A stretch of DNA of 43,976 bases from Dehalococcoidia bacterium (GTDB taxonomy: Bacteria; Chloroflexota; Dehalococcoidia; SHYD01): positions 1-43,976 of the forward strand of contig SHYD01000014.1 of NCBI GenBank assembly GCA_009692945.1, read 5' to 3'. A program made the translations under genes and the position numbers. Of the stretch, positions 15,969 through 25,463 are shown piece by piece (position 1 is the stretch's first letter; each line of letters starts with the position of its first letter). The notes under the pieces are model-generated. The model was not told the origin of the DNA. It did no database searches and was given only the letters and a program-made list of their open reading frames with translations.

Positions 15969-16135
15969 GTATCTATTCAGTGTCAGGGGTTCGGGGGTAT
16001 GAGCCACGCCCCCACCCCAGGAAAAAAGAGGAGGATTCTATGTGGGGGACACCCCCACGCCCCCGGCAGAGGGCTGCCGCCCTCGTGCACTCCCGCTTCC
16101 CGAGCCCAGTAGTGCCCTCAACTCTGAACTCTTAC
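15969..16135 (-). mobile_element. IS66-type MITE upstream of the LysM gene
   Basis: The right edge is CTGAACTCTTAC (read inward, GTAAGAGTTCAGAGTTGAGG) and the left edge is GTATCTATTCAGTGTCAGGG. Flanks CCCCAGGC (15961-15968) and CCCCGGAC (16136-16143) match at 6 of 8, a decayed duplication. In minus-strand sense the core is GAGGGC-GGCA-GCCCTC (16084-16069), GCCGGGGGCG, GTGGGGG-TGT-CCCCCAC (16058-16042) and CCTCTTTTTTCC. It sits between the deacetylase promoter and the LysM start and is open to the LysM frame. Confidence 0.8.
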
Positions 16136-16155
16136 CCCCGGACCCCGAGGCGACA

Positions 16156-16758
16156 GTGGCCGACGCTTCACTATCCAATGTCGATGTCGATGTCGATGTC
16201 GATGCCGGCGATGATCTGGTCCCCATCTGTTTTGAGGGGGATCGCGCCGCATCGCGTCAATGCCCGCGCTGTGGCCGGTGGTTCTGCCCCCGCCACGGTC
16301 GGGGGCTGTGCGTCCGTTGCCGCGGTCCCCATGGGTTGGCGCCCTCTCCGCTGCTGTTCTATGGAGCGCTGCTGCTGGTGCTCCTGTCAGGAACGTTGGC
16401 GGTTTACCACATCACCGCTTGGCGGGACGATTGGGCGGTACGGCTGAGCTACAACGTGGCAAGGGCGCTGGAGCCGGCGGTTGCCACGCCCACCCCGGCA
16501 GCGGAGCCGCGGCCCCAACCCTCGGCGACCCCGCCGCCTTCCCTGACGCCGGACCCCGCCGGGGCGCCGGGTCCATCGGCCCCCGACCCAACTCCAACAC
16601 CGGAGCCCTCGCGCGCCTACACCATCCAATCTGGTGACACATTGATCGAAATTGCGGTCAAGTTTGGCACGACCTCGGCGGTGTTGGCGGAGGCCAACGG
16701 CATGAGCACCTCTGCAGTACTGCGGGTCGGGCAGGAGTTGGCCATCCCGGGCCCGTAG
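16156..16758 (+). CDS. Membrane-anchored zinc-ribbon/LysM protein
   Basis: The frame is open from 16042, but that part is MITE sequence. GTG 16156, with GAGG five bases upstream, is the likelier start (200 residues). After an acidic VDVDVDVDAGDD tract comes a Cys/His cluster (C36, C39, C44, H47, C52, C55) like a double zinc ribbon. One membrane segment follows (about 64-88), then a PT-rich linker and a C-terminal LysM domain (about 153-198, YTIQSGDTLIEIAVKFGTT...GQELAIPG). The zinc ribbon should be cytoplasmic and the LysM outside, touching peptidoglycan. It lies just upstream of the atp promoter; no functional link to ATP synthase is evident. Confidence 0.8.
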   Translation: MADASLSNVDVDVDVDAGDDLVPICFEGDRAASRQCPRCGRWFCPRHGRGLCVRCRGPHGLAPSPLLFYGALLLVLLSGTLAVYHITAWRDDWAVRLSYNVARALEPAVATPTPAAEPRPQPSATPPPSLTPDPAGAPGPSAPDPTPTPEPSRAYTIQSGDTLIEIAVKFGTTSAVLAEANGMSTSAVLRVGQELAIPGP

Positions 16759-16822
16759 CGAAGGGCCCGCAAGCTATAAAGAACATTGTGTGAAAATTCT
16801 CGCGATCTGGCCTCCGTTGCCA

Positions 16823-16852
16823 TTGATCGTCAATTTTGGGCCATGCTATACT
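16823..16852 (+). promoter_or_regulatory. Promoter of the ATP synthase operon
   Basis: TTGATC (16823-16828), 18 bases, TATACT (16847-16852). The first gene starts 24 bases downstream with a GGAGAGG ribosome site. This is the only good promoter seen upstream of the atp genes. Confidence 0.55.
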
Positions 16853-16876
16853 GCTCGGGGCCGCGGAGAGGTCGTG

Positions 16877-17089
16877 ATGAAGAAGCAGATGGGTGTCTGG
16901 CGGCTCGTCGGACTGGGGTGGTACATCGCGGCCTGCCTCGTGATGGGCATATTGGCCGGGATTTGGCTCGATCAGGCGTTGCGTACGGCGCCACTGTTCA
17001 TGTTGATCGGACTGGCACTGGGGCTGGTCACCGCTTTTACCGGAATGTATCGCATGCTGGCCGGCGTGGTTGAGGACCAGGAAAAATGA
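16877..17089 (+). CDS. atpZ: AtpZ/AtpI family protein, ATP synthase accessory subunit
   Basis: The 70-residue protein from ATG 16877 (ribosome site GGAGAGG) has two membrane helices: YIAACLVMGILAGIWLDQ and APLFMLIGLALGLVTAFTG. The GxxxGxWLD...P...GLxxGxxxG layout is that of the 'ATPase gene 1' family, which precedes atpB in many operons and is linked to c-ring assembly or divalent-ion handling. A longer frame from 16790 would cross the promoter and is unlikely. The atpB start follows nine bases after its stop. Confidence 0.85.
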   Translation: MKKQMGVWRLVGLGWYIAACLVMGILAGIWLDQALRTAPLFMLIGLALGLVTAFTGMYRMLAGVVEDQEK

Positions 17090-17098
17090 GGAGCATCT

Positions 17099-18085
17099 TT
17101 GGGCGGTAAGCAGGTCCTGGTTGTGGTGCTAGTCCTGCTGGTCGCGGGCTTTTTTGTGCGAGCCCCGCTCCCGGTACTGCTGGTGGCCGCTGAACCCATC
17201 GTAAAGCTGGCCGGGTTTACGATCACCAATACGCTGTTGGCCACGTGGCTCACCATGGCGGTGCTGCTACTCCTGTTCAAAAAGGCCACCACCAACATGC
17301 AAATGGTGCCGCGGGGAGTACAGAACTTCCTGGAACTTGCGGTCGAAGGCCTGCTCAAATTCGCAATGGGGACCGCGGGAGAACGCAATGGCCGGCGTTT
17401 CTTTCCGCTCATCGCTACCATCTTCTTCTTTGTCATCACCAACTCATGGCTTTCCCTGGTGCCGGGGTTCAGCACCATTGGTCTCGTTCATCACGGGGCA
17501 CATGAGGCGATCCCCTTTATGAGCGTGGGGCCGGTTGCCGTGATATTGCCTAACGCCCAGCCCCTCCATGCCGGGGAGCACGCTCCCCAGGGGTTCATCG
17601 AGGGGGAATTGGTGCCGCTCCTGCGGGGCGCCAACACTGACCTGAACACGACGTTGGCTATCGCCCTGACTGCCATGGTGTTTGTGCAACTCTGGGGGTT
17701 CCAGTCCAACGGATTCGGTTACCTCAGCAAGTTCATCAGTCTCAAGCGGCTCATGAAGGGCGAGATCATGTTCGGCCTGATCGAGTTCTTCGTGGGAATC
17801 ATGGAGTTGATCGGCGAGTTTGCTCGGATCATCAGCTTCACCTTCCGGCTTTTCGGCAACATGTTCGCCGGGGAAGTCCTGCTGGCGGTCATCGTGTTCC
17901 TGGTCCCCTGGATCCTGGTGCTGCCGTTCTACGGTCTTGAGTTGTTCGTGGGATTCGTTCAGGCGCTGGTGTTCGCAGGGCTCACGCTGGTGTTCGCCAC
18001 CATGAGTTCGGCGGGTCACGGCGGCCACGACGAACCCGCCCACGCCCCGGCGGCCGGCGGCCACGCTCCGTCCGGCCGCCATTGA
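17099..18085 (+). CDS. atpB: ATP synthase F0 subunit a
   Basis: The 328-residue integral membrane subunit begins with TTG at 17099, chosen because GAGGAG lies six bases upstream. The proton-path helix is intact: IGEFARIISFTFRLFGNMFAGE includes the essential Arg in FRLFGN, shown here in parts. Later helices carry LFVGFVQALVFAGLTLVF, as in the family. The C-terminus is unusually His-rich (GHGGHDEPAHAPAAGGHAP), which could bind metal or be a tolerated tail. With subunit c it forms the ion channel. The gene is second in the operon. Confidence 0.95.
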   Translation: MGGKQVLVVVLVLLVAGFFVRAPLPVLLVAAEPIVKLAGFTITNTLLATWLTMAVLLLLFKKATTNMQMVPRGVQNFLELAVEGLLKFAMGTAGERNGRRFFPLIATIFFFVITNSWLSLVPGFSTIGLVHHGAHEAIPFMSVGPVAVILPNAQPLHAGEHAPQGFIEGELVPLLRGANTDLNTTLAIALTAMVFVQLWGFQSNGFGYLSKFISLKRLMKGEIMFGLIEFFVGIMELIGEFARIISFTFRLFGNMFAGEVLLAVIVFLVPWILVLPFYGLELFVGFVQALVFAGLTLVFATMSSAGHGGHDEPAHAPAAGGHAPSGRH

Positions 18086-18111
18086 TCGCGGCGTCGTTAG
18101 TCATTAGGTAG

Positions 18112-18372
<261 letters not shown>

Positions 18373-18399
18373 CACCGGCGCCATATGATTTGGGGGCCG

Positions 18400-18515
18400 G
18401 GGCCGCGTATCACCCTCTCCCTAACCCTCTCCCATCGAGGGAGAGGGTCCGAACGGGCTTCCCCGCCCCTGGTGGGAGAGGATTGAGGAGAGGGGGGCGG
18501 AGGACGTTTGACGCC
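18400..18515. repeat. CCCTCTCCC palindromic repeat between atpE and atpF
   Basis: ACCCTCTCCC (18424-18433) pairs with GGGAGAGGGT (18439-18448). A second, looser purine-rich arm GGAGAGGATTGAGGAGAGG follows. Related CCCTCTCC palindromes are at 4275-4297 and 12553-12577. In the operon it could lower downstream expression or protect the 5' message, which carries the multi-copy subunit c; this is inference. Confidence 0.6.
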
Positions 18516-18530
18516 ACTAGGGAGTAATGC

Positions 18531-19022
18531 ATGGAAGCCCTGGGTATAAACCTGCCGGGCTTAATCGCCCAACTCATAAATTTCGGCCTCCTGTTCTACC
18601 TGCTGCGCCGGTTCGCGTTCCCGCGGATCACGGCGATGCTGGACGAACGGGCGGAGCGTATTCGGGAAAGCCTGGAAGCCGCGGAGCGGGCCCGGCAGGA
18701 TGCAGCTGCGTCGCAGGCGAATGTTCAGACCCAGTTGGACGAGGCGCGCCGCGTCGGTCAGGCCATCATTGAACAGACAACCCGCGCCGCCGAACAGTTG
18801 CGGATCCAGTTGATGGAGGAAGCCCAGAAAGAGCGCGAGGCCTTCTTGGCTCGGGCCCGGGCCGAGTTCTCGCTGGAACGCGACAAAGGGGTGGCAGAAC
18901 TGCGCCGCCAGTTCGCGGATCTCACCATCGCGGCGGCGGAACGGGTGATCAACGAGTCGTTGGACGCGAGCAAGCACCAGCGGATCGTGGCCGAGGTGTT
19001 GGAGCAGAGCCGTTTGAATTAG
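18531..19022 (+). CDS. atpF: ATP synthase F0 subunit b
   Basis: The 163-residue peripheral-stalk subunit has one N-terminal membrane helix (LIAQLINFGLLFYLLRRFAF), then FPRITAMLDERAERIRESLE and a long charged alanine-rich coiled coil to the end. Length and layout are normal for bacterial b. GGGAG lies upstream of the ATG. It follows the palindromic repeat and precedes atpH by 36 bases. Confidence 0.94.
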   Translation: MEALGINLPGLIAQLINFGLLFYLLRRFAFPRITAMLDERAERIRESLEAAERARQDAAASQANVQTQLDEARRVGQAIIEQTTRAAEQLRIQLMEEAQKEREAFLARARAEFSLERDKGVAELRRQFADLTIAAAERVINESLDASKHQRIVAEVLEQSRLN

Positions 19023-19058
19023 GACGCCCCAGCGGGCGATCGGGCAGGGACCCTAACC

Positions 19059-19592
19059 ATGGCAGTTGCAGCTTCCGCCAAGCGTTATGCGCAGGCGGTG
19101 TTTCAGATAGCAGAAGAGCACAACAGCTTCGACCAGTGGCAACGCGATCTCGATGCCCTGGCGGCCTTGGCTGGCGACCCCGGCTTCCGGCTGTTGATGG
19201 AGAGCCCCAGGATCCTATTGGGAGACAAAGTACGGGTGCTGCGGGAACAGATTCCTCAGGCAGGCGAACTTCTGGTGCAACTCGTCCAACTGATGGTCAG
19301 CAAACACCGGGTGGACGCCATCGGCGGCGTCGCCGCGGTGTTTCGCGAGATGTGGGACGAACGCCGGGGTGTGGTCCACATCCAGCTCACCACGGCGGTT
19401 CCCCTGCAAACGGGTGAGTCCGAGGTGATCCAGACCCAATTGGGGCACCGGTTGGCAAAACAGGTGCAGCTCACGACGCAGGTCGATCCAGGCATTATTG
19501 CAGGGGCGATCCTGCGGCTGGGCGGCAAGCTGGTGGACGGTAGCGCCCGCAGCCAATTGGAAGCGCTGCGCCGGCAGATCTCCACCGGTTAA
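19059..19592 (+). CDS. atpH: ATP synthase F1 subunit delta
   Basis: The 177-residue protein starts AASAKRYAQAVFQIAEEHN and ends VDPGIIAGAILRLGGKLVDG, the two conserved ends of the delta/OSCP family. The N-terminal helical bundle binds the top of F1 and the C-terminal part binds subunit b. It lies between atpF and atpA, the standard order. Confidence 0.95.
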   Translation: MAVAASAKRYAQAVFQIAEEHNSFDQWQRDLDALAALAGDPGFRLLMESPRILLGDKVRVLREQIPQAGELLVQLVQLMVSKHRVDAIGGVAAVFREMWDERRGVVHIQLTTAVPLQTGESEVIQTQLGHRLAKQVQLTTQVDPGIIAGAILRLGGKLVDGSARSQLEALRRQISTG

Positions 19593-19654
19593 GTGGGGCA
19601 CAAACCCAGAGATACGGACGCGTGCGCCGGGCAGGGCGCCGCAGGGGGTAAAGA

Positions 19655-21178
19655 ATGACGATTCGCGCTGACGAAATACCGTCGATCCTGAGAGAACAGA
19701 TCGAGCGTTTCGGCTCCAGCATCACCGCGGTCGATACCGGGACCGTGGTGGAAGTTGGGGACGGGATCGCCCGCATCCATGGGTTGGCGGAAGCCCGTGC
19801 CAGCGAGCTGCTCCAGTTCCCGGGGAACATCATGGGGATCGCGCTCAACCTGGAAGAGGAGGCCGTTGGCGCCATCATCCTGGGCGACTACACCGGCATC
19901 AAAGAGGGCGATGAGGTGCGGCTCACCGGACGCATCGTCGAGGTGCCGGTTGGCCCGCAGTTGGTCGGACGGGTGGTGAACGCGCTGGGTGCTCCGCTGG
20001 ACGGCAAGGGGCCGGTGGGCGCCACCAAGACTCGCCCCATCGAAGTGGTTGCGCCCAATGTGGTGACCCGCAAGTCGGTGGATGCGCCGGTCCAGACCGG
20101 AATCAAGGCGATTGACTGCATGATCCCCATCGGACGCGGTCAGCGGCAGTTGATCATCGGCGACCGTTCGACTGGGAAGAGCGCCATCGTGATCGATGCC
20201 ATCATCAACCAGAAGGGCGGCGACCTCACCTGCATCTATGTCGCCATCGGCCAGAAGGCCGCCAAGGTGGCCCAAACCGTGGCCATCCTCGAGGCGAACG
20301 GGGCGATGGAACACACCATCGTGGTGACTGCCAACTCCTCGGATCCCTCCTCGATGCAGTACATCGCTCCCTACGCGGGCTGCGCCATGGCGGAAGAGTT
20401 CATGAGCATGGGTCAGGAGGTGCTCATCATCTATGATGACCTCTCGAAGCATGCCTGGGCCTACCGGGAAATTTCGCTGCTGCTGCGCCGGCCTCCCGGA
20501 CGGGAAGCCTACCCTGGCGACGTGTTCTACCTGCACAGCCGGCTTTTGGAGCGGGCCGCCAAGCTCGCGCCGGAGTATGGCGGGGGTTCGATCACGGCGT
20601 TGCCCATCATCGAGACTCAGGCGAACGACGTCTCCGCCTACATCCCGACTAATGTTATCTCCATCACCGACGGCCAGATCTACCTGGAGACCGACCTGTT
20701 CAATGCCGGCACCCGGCCTGCGGTGAACGCGGGTATTTCCGTCTCCCGCGTGGGAGGCGCTGCGCAACGCCGACCGATCCGGCAGGTGGCTGGGCGGCTC
20801 CGCCTCGACATGGCCCAGTACCGCGAACTCGCGGCTTTCGCCCAGTTCGGCACCAGCGACCTCGACCCGGCGACCCGGCGTCAGTTGGAACGCGGCCAGC
20901 GGCTCGCCGAGGTGCTGAAGCAGCCCCAGTACGGGCCGCTCTCGGTCGAGAAGCAGGTTGCGGTGGTTTTCGCCGGCATCAACGGCTACATGGACACTGT
21001 TCCGGTCAACCGGGTGAATGTCTGGGAGGCGGGCTTCTACCGTTTCATGGACACCACACACCCCGAAGTGCTGCGGGATATCCGGAGCAGTTGCGACCAG
21101 CAGAAAAACATGCCCAACGAGTTGCAGGACGCCCTTCGCAACTCGATCGACGAATACCGCAGCGTGGCGATCGTCTAG
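19655..21178 (+). CDS. atpA: ATP synthase F1 subunit alpha
   Basis: The 507-residue alpha subunit has P-loop [10 protein letters not shown] (usually GDRQTGKTA), the GQKAAKVAQ block, the ASFE-like substrate strand and the arginine-finger region [11 protein letters not shown]. Full length. It starts [16 protein letters not shown] after a GGGGG-type ribosome site. The next gene in the operon is ridA rather than atpG. A long antisense frame over it is a codon-bias artefact. Confidence 0.97.
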   Translation: MTIRADEIPSILREQIERFGSSITAVDTGTVVEVGDGIARIHGLAEARASELLQFPGNIMGIALNLEEEAVGAIILGDYTGIKEGDEVRLTGRIVEVPVGPQLVGRVVNALGAPLDGKGPVGATKTRPIEVVAPNVVTRKSVDAPVQTGIKAIDCMIPIGRGQRQLIIGDRSTGKSAIVIDAIINQKGGDLTCIYVAIGQKAAKVAQTVAILEANGAMEHTIVVTANSSDPSSMQYIAPYAGCAMAEEFMSMGQEVLIIYDDLSKHAWAYREISLLLRRPPGREAYPGDVFYLHSRLLERAAKLAPEYGGGSITALPIIETQANDVSAYIPTNVISITDGQIYLETDLFNAGTRPAVNAGISVSRVGGAAQRRPIRQVAGRLRLDMAQYRELAAFAQFGTSDLDPATRRQLERGQRLAEVLKQPQYGPLSVEKQVAVVFAGINGYMDTVPVNRVNVWEAGFYRFMDTTHPEVLRDIRSSCDQQKNMPNELQDALRNSIDEYRSVAIV

Positions 21179-21219
21179 CACGGGTAGTCACTTCTGCCTG
21201 AATGATCGGGGGTTGAGCA

Positions 21220-21612
21220 GTGGCCGATAGAGAGGTTATCCGTCCGGGGAGCGACATCCCATCGAGTCCGAACCCGCTCTCCCCCGCCATCCGTGCAGGC
21301 GGATTTCTCTTCGTTTCGGGCCAGGTGGGCCGGGCAATGCGGGATGGACAGGCGGTGGTGGGGAGGGACATGGCAGAACAGACGCGGTTCTGCCTGGACA
21401 ATATCAATGGGATTCTTGAGGCGGCGGGGTCGTCGATGGAGAAAGTGGTGCGGTGCACCGTGTTCGTCACCGATATGAGCCAGTTCTCCGCGATGAACGA
21501 TGCCTACCGGAACTATTTCCCCAACGACCCGCCCGCGCGATCGACGCTTCAGGTTGCGGGGCTGGCGCGGGCCGGCCTGGTGGTGGAGATAGAAGCGACC
21601 GCGCTCGCCTGA
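21220..21612 (+). CDS. RidA family deaminase (YjgF/UK114)
   Basis: The 130-residue protein begins with GTG 21220. Family features are FLFVSGQVGR, the trimer-core segment and the catalytic Arg in PARSTLQVAGL with the downstream Glu in VVEIEATA. RidA proteins hydrolyse reactive enamine/imine intermediates formed by PLP enzymes, though many homologues have other roles. It lies 41 bases after atpA inside the ATP synthase operon on the same strand, so it is probably co-transcribed. That placement is unusual. Confidence 0.92.
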   Translation: MADREVIRPGSDIPSSPNPLSPAIRAGGFLFVSGQVGRAMRDGQAVVGRDMAEQTRFCLDNINGILEAAGSSMEKVVRCTVFVTDMSQFSAMNDAYRNYFPNDPPARSTLQVAGLARAGLVVEIEATALA

Positions 21613-21625
21613 CGACGGCGCAGGT

Positions 21626-21776
21626 GTACGGGTTCAGAGTTGAGGTTCGGTGGGGGTGCAGGGGGCGAAGCCATCCTGCCGGGGGACTGGGGGTGTTCCC
21701 CCAGCAAGAAACCCCTCTCTTTTCTGGGGGTGGGGGCAAATGATCGAGAAACAGCGGTTCAAGTCTGAACAGATAC
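21626..21776 (+). mobile_element. IS66-type MITE inside the ATP synthase operon
   Basis: The 151-bp element begins GTACGGGTTCAGAGTTGAGG and ends CTGAACAGATAC (read inward, GTATCTGTTCAGACTTGAAC). Flanks GCGCAGGT and GGCCGGGT match at only 5 of 8. Core: GGGGGCGAAGCC, TGCCGGGGGA, perfect hairpin CTGGGGG-TGTT-CCCCCAG (21687-21704), then CCCCTCTCTTTTC. It begins 13 bases after the ridA stop and lies before the thioesterase gene, in operon orientation. Confidence 0.78.
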
Positions 21777-21798
21777 GGCCGGGTTAGTCACAAGTTCG

Positions 21799-22239
21799 AT
21801 GAAAACGGTTATCGCCGGGAGCGGTGCGGAGTTGTTGTCCCGGCTCAAGCGCGAGTGGGAGGCGACCCCAGCATGGCAGTGGATGGGGATCGCCTTCGAG
21901 GAGGCCGAACCAGGCCGGGTGTTGCTGGCGATGCTCGTGCAGCCGGCGATGATAAACGCCGACGACAAGACGCTGCACGGCGGCATCATTGCGGCGTTGA
22001 TCGATAGCGCGGTGGGTACCGCCCTGTGCACGGTGTACCACGTCGGCAAGGACGTGAAGGGACACACTACGACCGAACTGAACGTGAGCTACCTGGAAGG
22101 GGTGTTCACGCCCAGGGTGACGGTCGAGGGACGGGTAACGCGGAAGGGACGGACGCTGGTGGTGGGGGACGCCACGGTGTTTGATGGCAACGGGAAACGA
22201 TGCGCGGTGGGCCGCGCCACATATATGGTGTTCCGCTAG
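21799..22239 (+). CDS. PaaI-like hotdog thioesterase
   Basis: The 146-residue protein has the PaaI/hotdog signature LHGGIIAALIDSAVGTA with the catalytic-type acidic residue, then TTELNVSYLEGVF and VEGRVTRKGRTLVVGDATVF. Such proteins hydrolyse acyl-CoA thioesters as tetramers. No obvious ribosome site follows the MITE, whose end lies 22 bases upstream, so its native leader may have been altered. Like ridA, it is an unusual resident between atpA and atpG. Confidence 0.9.
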   Translation: MKTVIAGSGAELLSRLKREWEATPAWQWMGIAFEEAEPGRVLLAMLVQPAMINADDKTLHGGIIAALIDSAVGTALCTVYHVGKDVKGHTTTELNVSYLEGVFTPRVTVEGRVTRKGRTLVVGDATVFDGNGKRCAVGRATYMVFR

Positions 22240-22293
22240 GCCCGCCGGAACGAGCAACCGGCCAATAGCCTTCCCAAATGACGAGGGTCCAAT

Positions 22294-23154
22294 ATGCCCA
22301 ACATTCGCCAGATCCGGCGCCGCATCCGCAGCGTCCAGAACACCGCAAAAATCACCAACGCAATGTCGATGATCGCGGCGTCCAAGATGCGGCGGGCGCA
22401 ACAGCGGGGCATCCAAGGCCGCCCCTACGCCGAGCAGATCCGTGGCGTCATGAGCAACTTGATGGCGGTGGTCGCCCGTTCCGAAGCGCTGCATCCGTTG
22501 TTGCAGCAAAGGCCGGTGTTGCGGGTCGGGTACATTCATATCACGGCGGATCGCGGCCTCTGCGGCGCGCTCAATTCCAACATGAACCGGTCCGGTTTCC
22601 ATTTCATCAATGGGCAGCCGGCGGAGGTCAGCGTCATCGCCGTTGGCCGCCGCGGGCGCGACTTTATGGCCCGGTCTGGCAAGGACCTGCGGGCGGTGTT
22701 CATCGAACTGGGCGATAGTCCGACGCTGCTCGATACGCTCCCGATCTCCCGGATCGTCATCGAGGACTACCTCAGCGGCCATTTCGACCAGGTCTACATC
22801 GGCTACACCGATTTTGTGAACACCGTGGTGCAGCGCCCGAGGATCGAACGGCTGATCCCGGTGGAGCCGGCCCCGTTGGAGTCACTCTACAGCGGGGAGT
22901 ATCTCTATGAACCGAGTCCCGACGCGGTGCTCAATTCCCTGCTGCCCCGGTATGTTGAGATGCAGGTCTATCATGCCATCCTGGAGCACCTCGCCAGCGA
23001 GCAATCCGCCCGTATGGTGGCTATGCGCAGCGCCAGCGACAACGCCCGGGACATGATCAAAGACCTGACGCTGACCTACAACAAGGCGCGCCAGGAGATC
23101 ATCACCAAGGAGATCCTCGACCTGGTTGGAGGCGCCGCGGCGCTGGAGGGGTAG
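22294..23154 (+). CDS. atpG: ATP synthase F1 subunit gamma
   Basis: The 286-residue rotor subunit has the conserved N-terminus IRQIRRRIRSVQNTAKIT with SKMRRAQQ, the central ITADRGLCGALNSN and the C-terminal helix ASDNARDMIKDLTLTYNKAR with QEIITKEILDLVGGAAAL. Both long rotor helices are intact. It is followed not by atpD directly but by a 240-base gap holding an ATPase-gene remnant. Confidence 0.96.
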   Translation: MPNIRQIRRRIRSVQNTAKITNAMSMIAASKMRRAQQRGIQGRPYAEQIRGVMSNLMAVVARSEALHPLLQQRPVLRVGYIHITADRGLCGALNSNMNRSGFHFINGQPAEVSVIAVGRRGRDFMARSGKDLRAVFIELGDSPTLLDTLPISRIVIEDYLSGHFDQVYIGYTDFVNTVVQRPRIERLIPVEPAPLESLYSGEYLYEPSPDAVLNSLLPRYVEMQVYHAILEHLASEQSARMVAMRSASDNARDMIKDLTLTYNKARQEIITKEILDLVGGAAALEG

Positions 23155-23164
23155 AGGAGGTTGC

Positions 23165-23366
23165 GTGACGGGTGGATCCATTCGACAAGTTCGTATCAAT
23201 AATTTTAAGAGTCTAGCCGCGTGTGCAGTCCGGCTTAGCCGATTTACGGTTCTGGTCCGAGCGAATGGTGAGGTTTAGCTTCGAGGAAGCCGCGGCGAGA
23301 TGCAGGTCGTTTCGGAAGTTGGAAAAAGAAGTAACATACGTATTTAGGGAATTGACCGACGGGTAG
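23165..23366 (+). pseudogene. Remnant of an AAA (RecF/OLD-like) ATPase gene between atpG and atpD
   Basis: A GTG at 23165, preceded by GAGGAGG, opens IRQVRINNFKSLAACAVRLS followed by RFTVLVRANGEV and a TAG (23276). 'I..I.I.NFKSL....L....VLVG.NG.GKS' is the N-terminus of AAA ATPases related to RecF and OLD nucleases, but here the Walker A is broken (RANGEV). A second frame, VRFSFEEAAARCRSFRKLEK to TAG 23366, resembles a later part of such a protein, suggesting an internal deletion. The segment is more AT-rich than its surroundings (AATAATTTTAAGAG). It also separates atpG from atpD and must be transcribed with them. Could instead encode a 37-residue peptide. Confidence 0.55.
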
Positions 23367-23385
23367 CCCCGTTGGTCTCCTATAG

Positions 23386-24792
<1,407 letters not shown>

Positions 24793-24818
24793 GCAGCCGC
24801 GGCGCTGGAGGATAACTC

Positions 24819-25259
24819 ATGCCCTTTAGACTTGAAGTGGTGACGGCAGAGCGCTCGGTGTTCTCCGACATGGTCGATAGCATCACCGTCCCCGGGACCG
24901 AGGGCGAGTTGGGGGTGCTGCCACATCACGCGCCGCTGCTGACCGGCCTCACCTACGGTGAGGTCCGCATCCGGCGCGGCAGCCAGGAAACGGACCTGGC
25001 CGTCGGCGGCGGTTTTCTTGAGGTGCGTGCTGACAAGGTCGTGGTGTTGGCCGACATGGCCGAGCGCGCTGAAGACATCGACATTGCCCGCGCTGAAGAG
25101 GCCCGGAAGCGAGCGGCCGAGCGCCTGGAGTTGGGCGCCAACGTGGCCGACCTGATCCGCGCGGAGGCGGCGTTGCGCCGGGCCGAGACCCGGCTGCGGG
25201 TGGCCCGCCGCCGCCATGGATCCGGCGCGCCCCGTATGGACGGTCCCTCAGGCGGCTGA
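24819..25259 (+). CDS. atpC: ATP synthase F1 subunit epsilon
   Basis: The 146-residue protein has the beta-sandwich start [19 protein letters not shown] with [18 protein letters not shown] and then the C-terminal helical hairpin ([15 protein letters not shown] and [15 protein letters not shown]). The arginine/glycine tail is somewhat long. It closes the F1 part of the operon; murA follows after about 200 bases without a terminator, so read-through is likely. Confidence 0.94.
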   Translation: MPFRLEVVTAERSVFSDMVDSITVPGTEGELGVLPHHAPLLTGLTYGEVRIRRGSQETDLAVGGGFLEVRADKVVVLADMAERAEDIDIARAEEARKRAAERLELGANVADLIRAEAALRRAETRLRVARRRHGSGAPRMDGPSGG

Positions 25260-25463
25260 CCGCCCTGCTCACCAGCCCTTATCGCGAACGGTGAGCCGGT
25301 TCCGCGGAGTGCAAAGCCCCGTAGCTGCCTTGGTGCCTCTTCGTACCAGGCAACCGGATCATTTAGGGGAAACCCGCCAGGGTCAGGATGGCTTCGCCGC
25401 ACCGGCGGCAGAGCTTCTGACATTCGTTAACGAGGGGAAGGGAGCCCGGATGGTGCAGGTGTG

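Noticed and set aside
16177..16203. (GTCGAT)n tandem hexamer as possible phase-variable repeat
   Set aside because: Only about four units and a multiple of three; it encodes the VDVDVDVD acidic stretch, so slippage would not shift the frame.
19589..21181. 530-codon frame antisense to atpA
   Set aside because: It mirrors the atpA codon pattern in a GC-rich gene; its translation is low-complexity with no domain, and atpA itself is certain.
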